Positions 1-5,029 of a DNA stretch of 7,891 nucleotides are shown here, piece after piece; positions within the stretch are counted from its first letter, which is position 1, and every line of letters starts with the position of its first letter. The notes below the pieces were generated by a model that saw nothing but the letters and a program-made list of their open reading frames with translations, made no database searches and was not told the origin of the DNA. Both the position numbers and the translations under genes were made by a program. Origin of the DNA: Chloroflexota bacterium (lineage in GTDB: Bacteria; Chloroflexota; Dehalococcoidia; E44-bin15); the NCBI GenBank assembly GCA_015222405.1, contig JADFVG010000094.1:1-7891 (forward strand), written 5' to 3'.

Positions 1-2
1 CT

Positions 3-200
3 GCCCAGCCCTATCTGGGGGAATATGGGGAAGGGCAGGAATTTCTCCAGCTTTTGTGGTTTCCCGAGGAATATAGAGAATACTGCTTCTTTGACTCCGA
101 TAGCTGGATAAGGTGGTGGGATTATTTCCTTGAGCGGGAGACCTCGGGCCCCTACTGGATCACCGAGGGCATCGCCTACTTCCCTGAGAGCAGCCCCTGA
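3..200 (+). CDS. 3' end of an unrecognised gene (C-terminal 65 residues)
   Basis: An open frame enters from the left edge and ends at TGA 198-200. The visible tail is rich in aromatic and acidic residues, with a WIRWWDYF stretch and the ending PYWITEGIAYFPESSP. No membrane segment, catalytic motif or family signature is recognisable in this fragment. It stops one base before the -35 box of the next gene's promoter and runs in the same direction. It could be the soluble end of a larger enzyme, such as a glycosyltransferase-type protein from a surface-polysaccharide cluster, but that is only suggested by the neighbouring flavoprotein and not by the sequence. The reading frame looks genuinely coding: no internal stops and natural composition. 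Confidence 0.6.
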   Translation, partial: AQPYLGEYGEGQEFLQLLWFPEEYREYCFFDSDSWIRWWDYFLERETSGPYWITEGIAYFPESSP

Positions 201-229
201 TTGCGGCCCATATCTTCCTAAACTATAAT
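201..229 (+). promoter_or_regulatory. Predicted sigma-70-type promoter of the flavoprotein gene
   Basis: TTGCGG at 201-206 is followed after exactly 17 bases by a perfect TATAAT at 224-229. Transcription would begin near 236, leaving a leader of about 16 bases before the ATG at 252. The -10 box overlaps an upstream in-frame ATG at 228, which argues against that ATG being the start. The -35 box is weak (3 of 6). Confidence 0.5.
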
Positions 230-251
230 GTCCAGAGAAAGGCAGGATGGG

Positions 252-1565
252 ATGAATATCGGCATAATTGGCGGCGGTATAGCAGGGCTATGTGCAGCCT
301 ATGAGCTGAGCAAGAAGGGGCATCAAGTGGCGGTGTTCGAAAAAGAGGCTGAGCTTGGCGGTCAGATGGCTGCCTTCGAGGTGGCAGGGCAACGCCTGGA
401 AAGGTTCTACCACCATATCTTCAGCAGCGATATTGACATAATACGACTGATCGATGAATTGGGCCTAAGCCAAAAGCTGGTGTGGCTCGACTCCAGGGTC
501 GGCTTCCTGCACCAGGGGAGGATATACGATTTTGTTACCCCTTGGCACCTCATTAAATTCAAGCCAGTAAGCTTAATCGACCGCGCGCGGCTGGGGCTCG
601 TTTCGCTCTATCTCAGGCGCTATAAAAACTGGCCTCACCTTGAGGGGAATACCGCCCAGGAATGGATCGCCAGATATGCGGGGAAGCGCAACTACGAGAT
701 TGTCTGGGGACCTTTGCTCAAGAACAAATTTGGAGATAGCTTCCACGAGGTGGGCATGGTTTGGCTCTGGGGCAAGGTGCACCTGCGCCTGGGATCGCGG
801 ACCAGAGGCAAGGAGCGCCTTGGCTATCTTCAGGGAAGCTTTGGGCTGCTGATCGATGCCCTGCAAGAGCGAATACTTGACGCTGGGGGAAAGATCTATA
901 CCTCATCGCCAGTCAGTAAAATCGTGGTCCAGGACGAAAAAGCGGTTGGGCTTGAGGTGGGAGAGCGGGTTCACCCCTTTGATGCCATTGTGGCCACCAT
1001 TCCTTCGCCCGCTTTCCTCAACATGGTGCCCCAGTTACCCACGGACTACGCTACCAAGCTGAAGGGGGTGTGCTATCAGGCGGCGACCTGCCTCGTCCTG
1101 ACGCTGAAGAAGCCCCTTTCCCATATCTACTGGCTCAATATCAGCGACCCTGCCATCCCTTTTGTCGCTGTTATTGAGCATACCAACTTCGTTGCTCCAG
1201 ATAACTACGGGGGCAGGCGAATCGTTTACCTCTCAAACTATGTGGCTAAGGATAGCCCTCTCTATCAATTAGACGCAGATGGGCTTCTTGACCACTATTC
1301 GCCTCATCTTCGAAAAATCAATCCCGACTTCGACGCCGACTGGATTGAAGAGCACTATCTCTTCCGGGAGGAAGCAGGGCAACCCATCATAACCAGAAAC
1401 TATTCCTCCCGCATCCCTGAGCACCAGACGCCGATTTCCCGTCTTTATCTTGCGAACACTGCCCAGATATATCCCGAAGACAGGGGCATGAATTATAGCG
1501 TAGGGCTGGGGCTCAAGATAAGCAGAATCGTTACTGGCGAGGTTGAATTTCCCGATGCTTCGTAG
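252..1565 (+). CDS. FAD-dependent amine-oxidase / protoporphyrinogen-oxidase-like flavoprotein
   Basis: This encodes a 437-residue flavoprotein. Its N-terminus is a classic Rossmann dinucleotide-binding fold: GIIGGGIAGL at residues 4-13, and an acidic residue ending the second strand in VAVFEKE, followed by LGGQ. The C-terminal RLYLANTAQIYPEDRGMNYS region is the second FAD-contacting segment of the amino-oxidase superfamily, and the length is normal for it. Such proteins oxidise or isomerise diverse substrates (porphyrinogens, carotenoids, sugars), so the substrate cannot be named. Relatives often sit in polysaccharide or lipid-sugar clusters, and the unrecognised upstream gene may belong to the same unit. 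I prefer ATG 252 over the in-frame ATG 228. The latter overlaps the predicted -10 box, 252 begins directly with the first Rossmann strand, and AAAGG lies 9 bases upstream of it. The protein is cytoplasmic, with no signal peptide or membrane segment seen. Confidence 0.85.
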   Translation: MNIGIIGGGIAGLCAAYELSKKGHQVAVFEKEAELGGQMAAFEVAGQRLERFYHHIFSSDIDIIRLIDELGLSQKLVWLDSRVGFLHQGRIYDFVTPWHLIKFKPVSLIDRARLGLVSLYLRRYKNWPHLEGNTAQEWIARYAGKRNYEIVWGPLLKNKFGDSFHEVGMVWLWGKVHLRLGSRTRGKERLGYLQGSFGLLIDALQERILDAGGKIYTSSPVSKIVVQDEKAVGLEVGERVHPFDAIVATIPSPAFLNMVPQLPTDYATKLKGVCYQAATCLVLTLKKPLSHIYWLNISDPAIPFVAVIEHTNFVAPDNYGGRRIVYLSNYVAKDSPLYQLDADGLLDHYSPHLRKINPDFDADWIEEHYLFREEAGQPIITRNYSSRIPEHQTPISRLYLANTAQIYPEDRGMNYSVGLGLKISRIVTGEVEFPDAS

Positions 1566-1571
1566 TATGAT
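1543..1571 (+). promoter_or_regulatory. Predicted promoter of the nfnAB operon, inside the end of the flavoprotein gene
   Basis: TTGAAT (1543-1548) and TATGAT (1566-1571) are separated by exactly 17 bases; they match the consensus at 4 and 5 of 6 positions. Transcription would start near 1578 and give a leader of about 110 bases before nfnA. The leader would contain the hairpin at 1620-1662. The promoter sits over the last codons of the preceding gene. Confidence 0.4.
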
Positions 1572-1619
1572 TAATAGGGGATTGTTATAAAAATCACGAG
1601 TTTTTCTTTGGCTATGAAT

Positions 1620-1670
1620 GAGCAGCAGTTTGAAGTTTCCCTCAATACGAATACTGCTGCTCCTCTTTTT
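1620..1670 (+). terminator. Rho-independent terminator or attenuator upstream of nfnA
   Basis: GAGCAGCAGT (1620-1629) is perfectly complementary to ACTGCTGCTC (1653-1662), with a 23-base loop, and is followed by CTCTTTTT (1663-1670). It is 55 bases after the flavoprotein stop codon and ends 20 bases before the nfnA ATG. It would terminate the upstream transcript. Because the predicted nfnAB promoter lies before it, it may also act as an attenuator in the nfnAB leader. Confidence 0.65.
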
Positions 1671-1684
1671 GCCCGAAAAAGGAG
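1664..1684 (+). promoter_or_regulatory. nfnA ribosome binding site, partly paired in a small hairpin
   Basis: The nfnA Shine-Dalgarno AAGGAG is at 1679-1684, six bases before ATG 1691 and three before ATG 1688. The terminator U-tract CTTTTT (1665-1670) can pair with AAAAAG (1676-1681) across a five-base loop, plus a T-G wobble. This covers half of the ribosome binding site. Spacing decides the start in favour of the second ATG. Confidence 0.45.
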
Positions 1685-1690
1685 TGAATG

Positions 1691-2536
1691 ATGTATAAGA
1701 TACTGTTGAGGGAAGACCTGGTGCCCACCATCCATCTTTTCAAGATCGAGGCGCCTGCGGTCGCTAGCAAGGCTCAAGCAGGGCAGTTCGTTATCGTAAG
1801 GGTGGATGAAAAGGGCGAGCGCATCCCGCTCACCATCGCCGACTGGGATCGTGAGGAGGGGAGCATCACCATCGTCTTCATGGAAGCGGGGGCGACAACA
1901 ATGAAGCTGGCTCAGCTTGAGGCTGGCGACTATATCGCCACCTTTGCCGGTCCTCTGGGACTACCGACCCACATCGAGAAATTCGGCACCGTGGTCTGCG
2001 TCGGGGGAGGATTTGCTGTGGCCACCATAGTGCCCATCGCCCGTGCCCTGAGAGAGGCGGGAAATAATGTCATCTCCATAATGGGTGCCAGAAGCAGGGA
2101 TTTGCTTTTCTGGGAGGACCGCCTGGGAGATGTCAGCGATCGCCTGATAGTTACCACCGATGATGGCTCCTATGCTCGCAAGGGGGTGGTCACCGAGCCG
2201 CTTGAGGAGCTGCTGGAAGGCAATGAGAAGATCGATCGGGTCATCGCCATCGGTCCCACGGTGATGATGAAGTTCTGCTCCCTGACCACCCAGCCCTTTG
2301 GGGTCAAGACTATTGTCAGCCTGAACCCAATCATGGTGGACGGCACCGGGATGTGTGGCTGCTGTCGGGTAGAGGTGGGTGGCGAAACCAAGTTCACCTG
2401 CGTTGACGGCCCCGATTTCGATGGCCACCAGGTGGACTGGGACCTGCTCTTCGCTCGGCAGAGAATTTACCTTGACGAGGAAAAACGCTCCCTGGAGAGG
2501 TGGGAGCAACTAAGCAAGTCTGGAAGCGAGAGATAG
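1691..2536 (+). CDS. nfnA: NfnA: NAD(H)-binding small subunit of ferredoxin:NADP+ oxidoreductase
   Basis: This is the small subunit of the NADH-dependent reduced-ferredoxin:NADP+ oxidoreductase NfnAB, which couples NADPH with ferredoxin and NAD+ by flavin-based electron bifurcation in the cytoplasm. Counting from the first of the paired ATGs, residues 1-95 form an FNR-type FAD barrel with the RIPLTIAD flavin motif (45-52). Residues 100-200 form the NAD-binding domain (VVCVGGGFAVA, 102-112). The C-terminal part carries the [2Fe-2S] ligands: D218, C223, C226 and C238, the Asp plus three Cys pattern of this family, with an extra C225. Total length is about 281, as usual. nfnB follows after four bases, so the two are one operon. 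ATG 1691 is chosen over ATG 1688 by ribosome-binding-site spacing. Homologues are also annotated as sulfide dehydrogenase beta or a dihydroorotate dehydrogenase electron-transfer subunit; the nfnB neighbour favours Nfn. Confidence 0.9.
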   Translation: MYKILLREDLVPTIHLFKIEAPAVASKAQAGQFVIVRVDEKGERIPLTIADWDREEGSITIVFMEAGATTMKLAQLEAGDYIATFAGPLGLPTHIEKFGTVVCVGGGFAVATIVPIARALREAGNNVISIMGARSRDLLFWEDRLGDVSDRLIVTTDDGSYARKGVVTEPLEELLEGNEKIDRVIAIGPTVMMKFCSLTTQPFGVKTIVSLNPIMVDGTGMCGCCRVEVGGETKFTCVDGPDFDGHQVDWDLLFARQRIYLDEEKRSLERWEQLSKSGSER

Positions 2537-2540
2537 AACT

Positions 2541-3932
2541 ATGCCCAAATTGGATCTGAACCGGATATCAATGCCCAAGCAAGAGCCCTTGGTCCGGGCC
2601 AAGAACTTCAATGAGGTAGCCCTGGGATATACTGCGGAGATGGCGCAGGCTGAAGCCAACCGCTGCATTCAATGCCCCAAGCGAGCCTGCGTTGATGGCT
2701 GCCCGGTGGAGGTTGATATTCCTGAATTCATCGATGCAGTGCGCCAGGGCAACATGAGGGATGCAGTGCGAATCCTGAAGAGCAAGAACAGCCTTCCCGG
2801 CATTTGCGGTCGGGTCTGCCCTCAGGAGACCCAGTGTGAAGACACATGCTCCCTGGCCAAGAAGGGCGCCCCGATAGCCATTGGCCGCCTGGAGCGCTAT
2901 GTCGCCGACTGGGAGCTGGCTCAGGGAGAGATGGAAAAGCCCGAAATCGCCAGGCCCACGGGAAGGCGGATCGCGGTAGTGGGCTCGGGGCCGGCGGGGC
3001 TCACCGCAGCCGCCGACCTGGCCAAGTTGGGGCATGAGGTCACCATCTTCGAGGCCCTCCATATAGCTGGCGGCGTATTGATGTATGGCATCCCCGAGTT
3101 CAGGATGCCCAAGCTCATCGTCCAGACTGAGGTGGACTATGTCAGGTCGCTGGGGGTGGAGATCAAGCTGGATTCTGTGGTGGGCAAGACATTCACCGTG
3201 GACGAACTCCTGGGGAACGGCTATAACGCGGTCTTTCTGGGCATTGGGGCGGGAGCGCCCATGTTCCTGAACATTCCTGGTGAGAACCTCAACGGCATCT
3301 ATTCCGCCAACGAGTTCCTCACCCGAACCAACCTGATGAAGGCCTATCTCTTCCCTGAATGGGATACCCCAATTAAGGCAGGGAAGAGGGTGGCGGTGAT
3401 AGGTGCTGGCAATGTGGCCATGGATGGCGCCAGATGCTCGTTGAGGCTTGGCGCTGAGGAGGTTTATATCGTTTATCGCCGCTCTGAGGTGGAGATGCCA
3501 GCGCGATTGGAGGAGAAAGAGAATGCTAAGGAGGAGGGCATCATTTTCAAGCTCCTTACTAATCCCAAACAGTTCTTCGGCAACGATCAGGGCTGGGTGA
3601 CAGGCATGGAATGCTACGAGATGGAGCTGGGAGAGCCCGATGATAGCGGCAGGCGCCGTCCCATTGTCAAGCCTGGCAGTGAGTTCACCATCGATGTTGA
3701 TACTGTGGTTGTGGCCCTGGGCACCACGCCCAACCCCCTGGTGTCCAAAGCAACAAAGGACCTGGAGGTAACCAGGAGGGGCACTGTGGTCGCCGATGAG
3801 GAGACGGGTAAGACAACCAAGCCCGGCGTCTGGGCCGGGGGCGACATAGTTACCGGCGCTGCCACCGTGATCAGCGCCATGGGAGCGGGCAAAAGGGCCG
3901 CCGCCTCCATCGACGAAACGCTGAGAGGATAA
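2541..3932 (+). CDS. nfnB: NfnB: NADPH-binding large subunit of ferredoxin:NADP+ oxidoreductase
   Basis: The 463-residue large subunit of NfnAB holds the bifurcating FAD, two [4Fe-4S] clusters and the NADPH site. The N-terminus has eight cluster cysteines in two groups: C42, C45, C50, C54 and C89, C93, C99, C103. The FAD Rossmann motif AVVGSGPAGL is at residues 145-154, the NADPH motif VAVIGAGNVAMD at 284-295, and the second FAD segment WAGGDIVTGAATV at 431-443. All key residues are intact and the length is standard. It belongs to the GltD-like (glutamate synthase small subunit) family; no glutamate synthase large subunit is present, and the four-base gap after nfnA makes NfnB the better call. 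The last 37 codons are special: partial copies recur twice downstream, so the present 3' end may have been supplied by an inserted cassette rather than be the ancestral one. Confidence 0.93.
   Translation: MPKLDLNRISMPKQEPLVRAKNFNEVALGYTAEMAQAEANRCIQCPKRACVDGCPVEVDIPEFIDAVRQGNMRDAVRILKSKNSLPGICGRVCPQETQCEDTCSLAKKGAPIAIGRLERYVADWELAQGEMEKPEIARPTGRRIAVVGSGPAGLTAAADLAKLGHEVTIFEALHIAGGVLMYGIPEFRMPKLIVQTEVDYVRSLGVEIKLDSVVGKTFTVDELLGNGYNAVFLGIGAGAPMFLNIPGENLNGIYSANEFLTRTNLMKAYLFPEWDTPIKAGKRVAVIGAGNVAMDGARCSLRLGAEEVYIVYRRSEVEMPARLEEKENAKEEGIIFKLLTNPKQFFGNDQGWVTGMECYEMELGEPDDSGRRRPIVKPGSEFTIDVDTVVVALGTTPNPLVSKATKDLEVTRRGTVVADEETGKTTKPGVWAGGDIVTGAATVISAMGAGKRAAASIDETLRG
3818..3932 (+). repeat. nfnB 3'-end repeat, copy A (functional end of the gene)
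   Basis: Codons K427 to the TAA stop of nfnB. This segment is repeated with small differences at 4287-4400 (copy B) and, from codon G439 on, at 4847-4924 (copy C). The part common to all three (3855-3932) contains an inverted repeat, GGCGCT (3855-3860) and AGCGCC (3873-3878), with a 12-base spacer. Homology with copy B continues past the stop codon, where ATCCATA and AGGAAAA are shared, up to the terminator hairpin. Confidence 0.9.
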
Positions 3933-3955
3933 CCCTATCCATAATAGGAAAAATC

Positions 3956-3983
3956 GCCCCGCCTTGCTTCAGACGGGGCTTTG
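3956..3983 (+). terminator. Likely rho-independent terminator of nfnAB
   Basis: GCCCCG (3956-3961) pairs with CGGGGC (3974-3979) across a 12-base loop, followed by TTT and, further on, TTTTT at 3993-3997. A smaller CCTAT/ATAGG hairpin lies just before it (3934-3948). The U-tract is interrupted, so termination may be partial. Confidence 0.5.
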
Positions 3984-3987
3984 CATC

Positions 3988-4016
3988 TTGCCTTTTTGTC
4001 CTCAAAGTCCTATATT
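3988..4016 (+). promoter_or_regulatory. Predicted promoter of cassette gene 1
   Basis: TTGCCT (3988-3993) and TATATT (4011-4016) with a 17-base spacer match the sigma-70 consensus at 4 and 5 of 6 positions. It lies directly after the nfnB terminator and about 38 bases upstream of the ATG at 4054. Confidence 0.45.
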
Positions 4017-4053
4017 AAGTTACACATTCTTCACTGATTAAGGGGTAACCGCT

Positions 4054-4269
4054 ATGGAAACTATTGGACTAACTCGTAATGAGCTTCTAAATCTCATTGA
4101 TAAGAAGATTACCGAGAAAGAAAGTCAGCAGCCACCTCATACCCCTGAAGTATACGATTGGGTTGAAAAAACTATCAGCCACCACATTGCCGTCGTGCTT
4201 GAAGCATTGCTCGAAGTCTTGGACGAGAATAACAAGCGAATTGCCCAACAGCTCAAAGAAATGCTCTGA
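4054..4269 (+). CDS. Small hypothetical protein, cassette gene 1 (71 aa)
   Basis: A 71-codon ORF between nfnB and the second copy of the nfnB 3' end. I do not recognise the family. The product is charged and probably mostly helical. The first part (residues 1-25) is polar, with a run of acidic and basic residues after LTRNELLNLIDKK. A QQPPHTPE linker follows at about 25-32, then a long amphipathic helix from about 33 to 71 with regularly spaced leucines and isoleucines that could form a coiled coil or dimer. It has no signal peptide or membrane segment. Support for translation: AAGGGG (4040-4045) lies eight bases before the ATG, and a 17-spaced promoter precedes it. Its base composition is visibly more AT-rich than nfnB. 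It ends 17 bases before copy B, in the same frame as that fragment. A small regulator, antitoxin-like or phage-type protein would fit, but there is no direct evidence. Confidence 0.55.
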   Translation: METIGLTRNELLNLIDKKITEKESQQPPHTPEVYDWVEKTISHHIAVVLEALLEVLDENNKRIAQQLKEML

Positions 4270-4286
4270 TTTCTCAATGTTGTGGT

Positions 4287-4400
4287 CAAGCCCGGCGTCT
4301 GGGCCGGGGGCGATGTGGTTACCGGCGCTGCCACCGTGATCAGCGCCATGGGAGCAGGCAAAAGGGCCGCCTCCATCGACGAAACCCTGAGGGGGGATAG
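4287..4400 (+). pseudogene. nfnB 3'-end repeat, copy B (displaced fragment)
   Basis: This fragment corresponds to nfnB codons 427 to the end, with no upstream nfnB sequence. Against copy A it has GAC-ATA changed to GAT-GTG (Asp kept, Ile to Val), three or more synonymous third-base changes, one Ala codon missing from the GCC triplet run, and a G-run two bases longer before the old stop. The longer run shifts the frame so the stop is lost and the frame runs on to TAG 4468-4470. Homology extends beyond the old stop to ATCCATAnnAGGAAAA, as in copy A. It has no ribosome binding site and cannot make a functional NfnB domain. Confidence 0.85.
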
Positions 4401-4416
4401 TCTAATCCATAGCAGG

Positions 4417-4446
4417 AAAAGGGCCTCGCCAATTGGCGGGGCCTTT
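4417..4446 (+). terminator. Rho-independent terminator after copy B
   Basis: GGCCTCGCC (4422-4430) pairs with GGCGGGGCC (4435-4443) through a nine-base-pair stem (one G-T) and an AATT loop, with an A-run before and TTT after. It occupies the same relative place as the nfnB terminator after copy A but has a different stem sequence, as expected of a diverged nfnB 3' flank. Confidence 0.7.
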
Positions 4447-4469
4447 AGGTTCATAAATCGAGGCGTCTA

Positions 4470-4496
4470 GCGAAAAGGCGCAAAAGGGCGAAAAAA
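4470..4496 (+). repeat. Short A/G-rich imperfect triplicate
   Basis: Three adjacent near-copies of a GCGAAAAG-like unit (GCGAAAAG, GCGCAAAAG, GGCGAAAAAA) lie between terminator B and the promoter of the next small gene. No function is apparent. Confidence 0.35.
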
Positions 4497-4525
4497 TTGT
4501 TCTCGGGGGCGATTTTTAGTAGAAT
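4497..4525 (+). promoter_or_regulatory. Predicted promoter of cassette gene 2
   Basis: TTGTTC (4497-4502) and TAGAAT (4520-4525) are 17 bases apart. The -35 is weak (3 of 6) and the -10 matches 5 of 6. The ten bases TTAGTAGAAT around the -10 recur exactly at the predicted mutS -10 (6313-6322). Confidence 0.4.
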
Positions 4526-4579
4526 CAACATCTTAAGCGATGCACGTGATATTATGATAGCAACCTAGGAAGGAGCATT

Positions 4580-4837
4580 ATGGAACATCCGTATGAATAC
4601 CGAATAGCAGTTCAATTTCTTACCCCTGACCCAACTTCTGGAACACCGAATTTCCAAGAGGAGCACAGCCGAGCATCATTGTTTCGCTCACTTACCGAAT
4701 TTGCAGACCAGTTACCACAAGCCTTGGCTACAATGCCTGAAGGCGAGGGGTGGGAAGTTAATTCACACAGCCTTATGTTTGCTAACAGCAGTATAGTTGT
4801 TTCCATGTTGCTTCAGCGACCCAAGCCTCAAAAATGA
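4580..4837 (+). CDS. Small hypothetical protein, cassette gene 2 (85 aa)
   Basis: An 85-codon ORF between copies B and C of the nfnB 3' end. I do not recognise the family. The protein starts with a likely beta strand (YEYRIAVQFL), continues with a polar segment rich in Ser, Thr and Pro, then a helix (residues about 32-52), and ends with GWEVNSHSLMFANSSIVVSM, probably two more strands, before a basic tail. This alternation suggests a small globular alpha-beta protein in the cytoplasm; no signal or membrane segment is seen. GGAAGGAG (4568-4575) is a near-perfect ribosome binding site, though only four bases from the ATG, and a promoter with 17-base spacing lies 55 bases upstream. The stop TGA is nine bases before copy C, and the ORF is in the same frame as that nfnB fragment. 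Composition is more AT-rich than the flanking housekeeping genes, which suggests foreign origin. Confidence 0.6.
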   Translation: MEHPYEYRIAVQFLTPDPTSGTPNFQEEHSRASLFRSLTEFADQLPQALATMPEGEGWEVNSHSLMFANSSIVVSMLLQRPKPQK

Positions 4838-4846
4838 ATTACAGGT

Positions 4847-4924
4847 GGCGCTGCCACCGTGATCAGTGCCATGGGGGCAGGCAAAAGGGCCGCCGCCTCC
4901 ATCGACGAAACCCTGAGAGGATAA
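4847..4924 (+). pseudogene. nfnB 3'-end repeat, copy C (displaced fragment)
   Basis: Twenty-five nfnB codons plus stop (from G439) with no upstream nfnB sequence. Against copy A it has four substitutions in 78 bases, all third-position and synonymous (Ser, Gly, Ala and Thr codons), and no indels. Two of them are shared with copy B. Similarity to copy A continues a few bases past the stop (GGATAAC-CTATC) and then ends. Protein-level conservation without a gene shows that it derives from a functional nfnB end. Confidence 0.85.
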
Positions 4925-4944
4925 CTCTATCTCGTTACTCCATT

Positions 4945-5017
4945 ATTGCCAGCGCACCAAGCTGGTAATTCGTAGAGATGGGTCTAGCACCCGTCACGAG
5001 GGTCCCTCGAAGAGGGA
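4945..5017. other. Cluster of three consecutive stem-loops
   Basis: Stem 1: ATTGCCAGC (4945-4953) with GCTGGTAAT (4961-4969), loop of 7. Stem 2: GATGGGT (4977-4983) with ACCCGTC (4989-4995), loop of 5. Stem 3: TCCCTC (5003-5008) with GAGGGA (5012-5017), loop of 3. Seven bases separate stems 1 and 2, and seven separate stems 2 and 3. The cluster lies between copy C and the end of the minus-strand genes. No U-tract follows on either strand. It could be a convergent-gene 3' region, a small structured RNA or a folded recombination site; none of these can be chosen from sequence alone. Confidence 0.45.
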
Positions 5018-5020
5018 ACT
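4995..5020. repeat. Left imperfect direct repeat flanking the TIR-like module
   Basis: CAC-GAGGGTCCCTC-(7)-GAACT. The core GAGGGTCCCTC (4998-5008) is an 11-base odd palindrome. It matches 6126-6152 in the same orientation. Confidence 0.55.
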
Positions 5021-5029
5021 GTTTAAGGT

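Noticed and set aside
1961..2509. Long minus-strand open frame opposite nfnA
   Set aside because: It is a shadow of a strongly supported conserved gene, rich in His and Gly as antisense frames are.
4097..4339. Alternative + strand frame overlapping cassette gene 1 and copy B
   Set aside because: It is out of frame with both, has no ribosome binding site, and the better-supported ORF at 4054 occupies the same DNA.
4282..4470. ORF over copy B, starting at GTG and running through the old nfnB stop
   Set aside because: It is an nfnB tail fragment with no ribosome binding site; the extension past the old stop encodes the terminator hairpin sequence.
4470..4496. CRISPR-like or regulatory repeat array
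   Set aside because: The units are only 8-10 bases, adjacent and imperfect, with no spacers; too short to support either.
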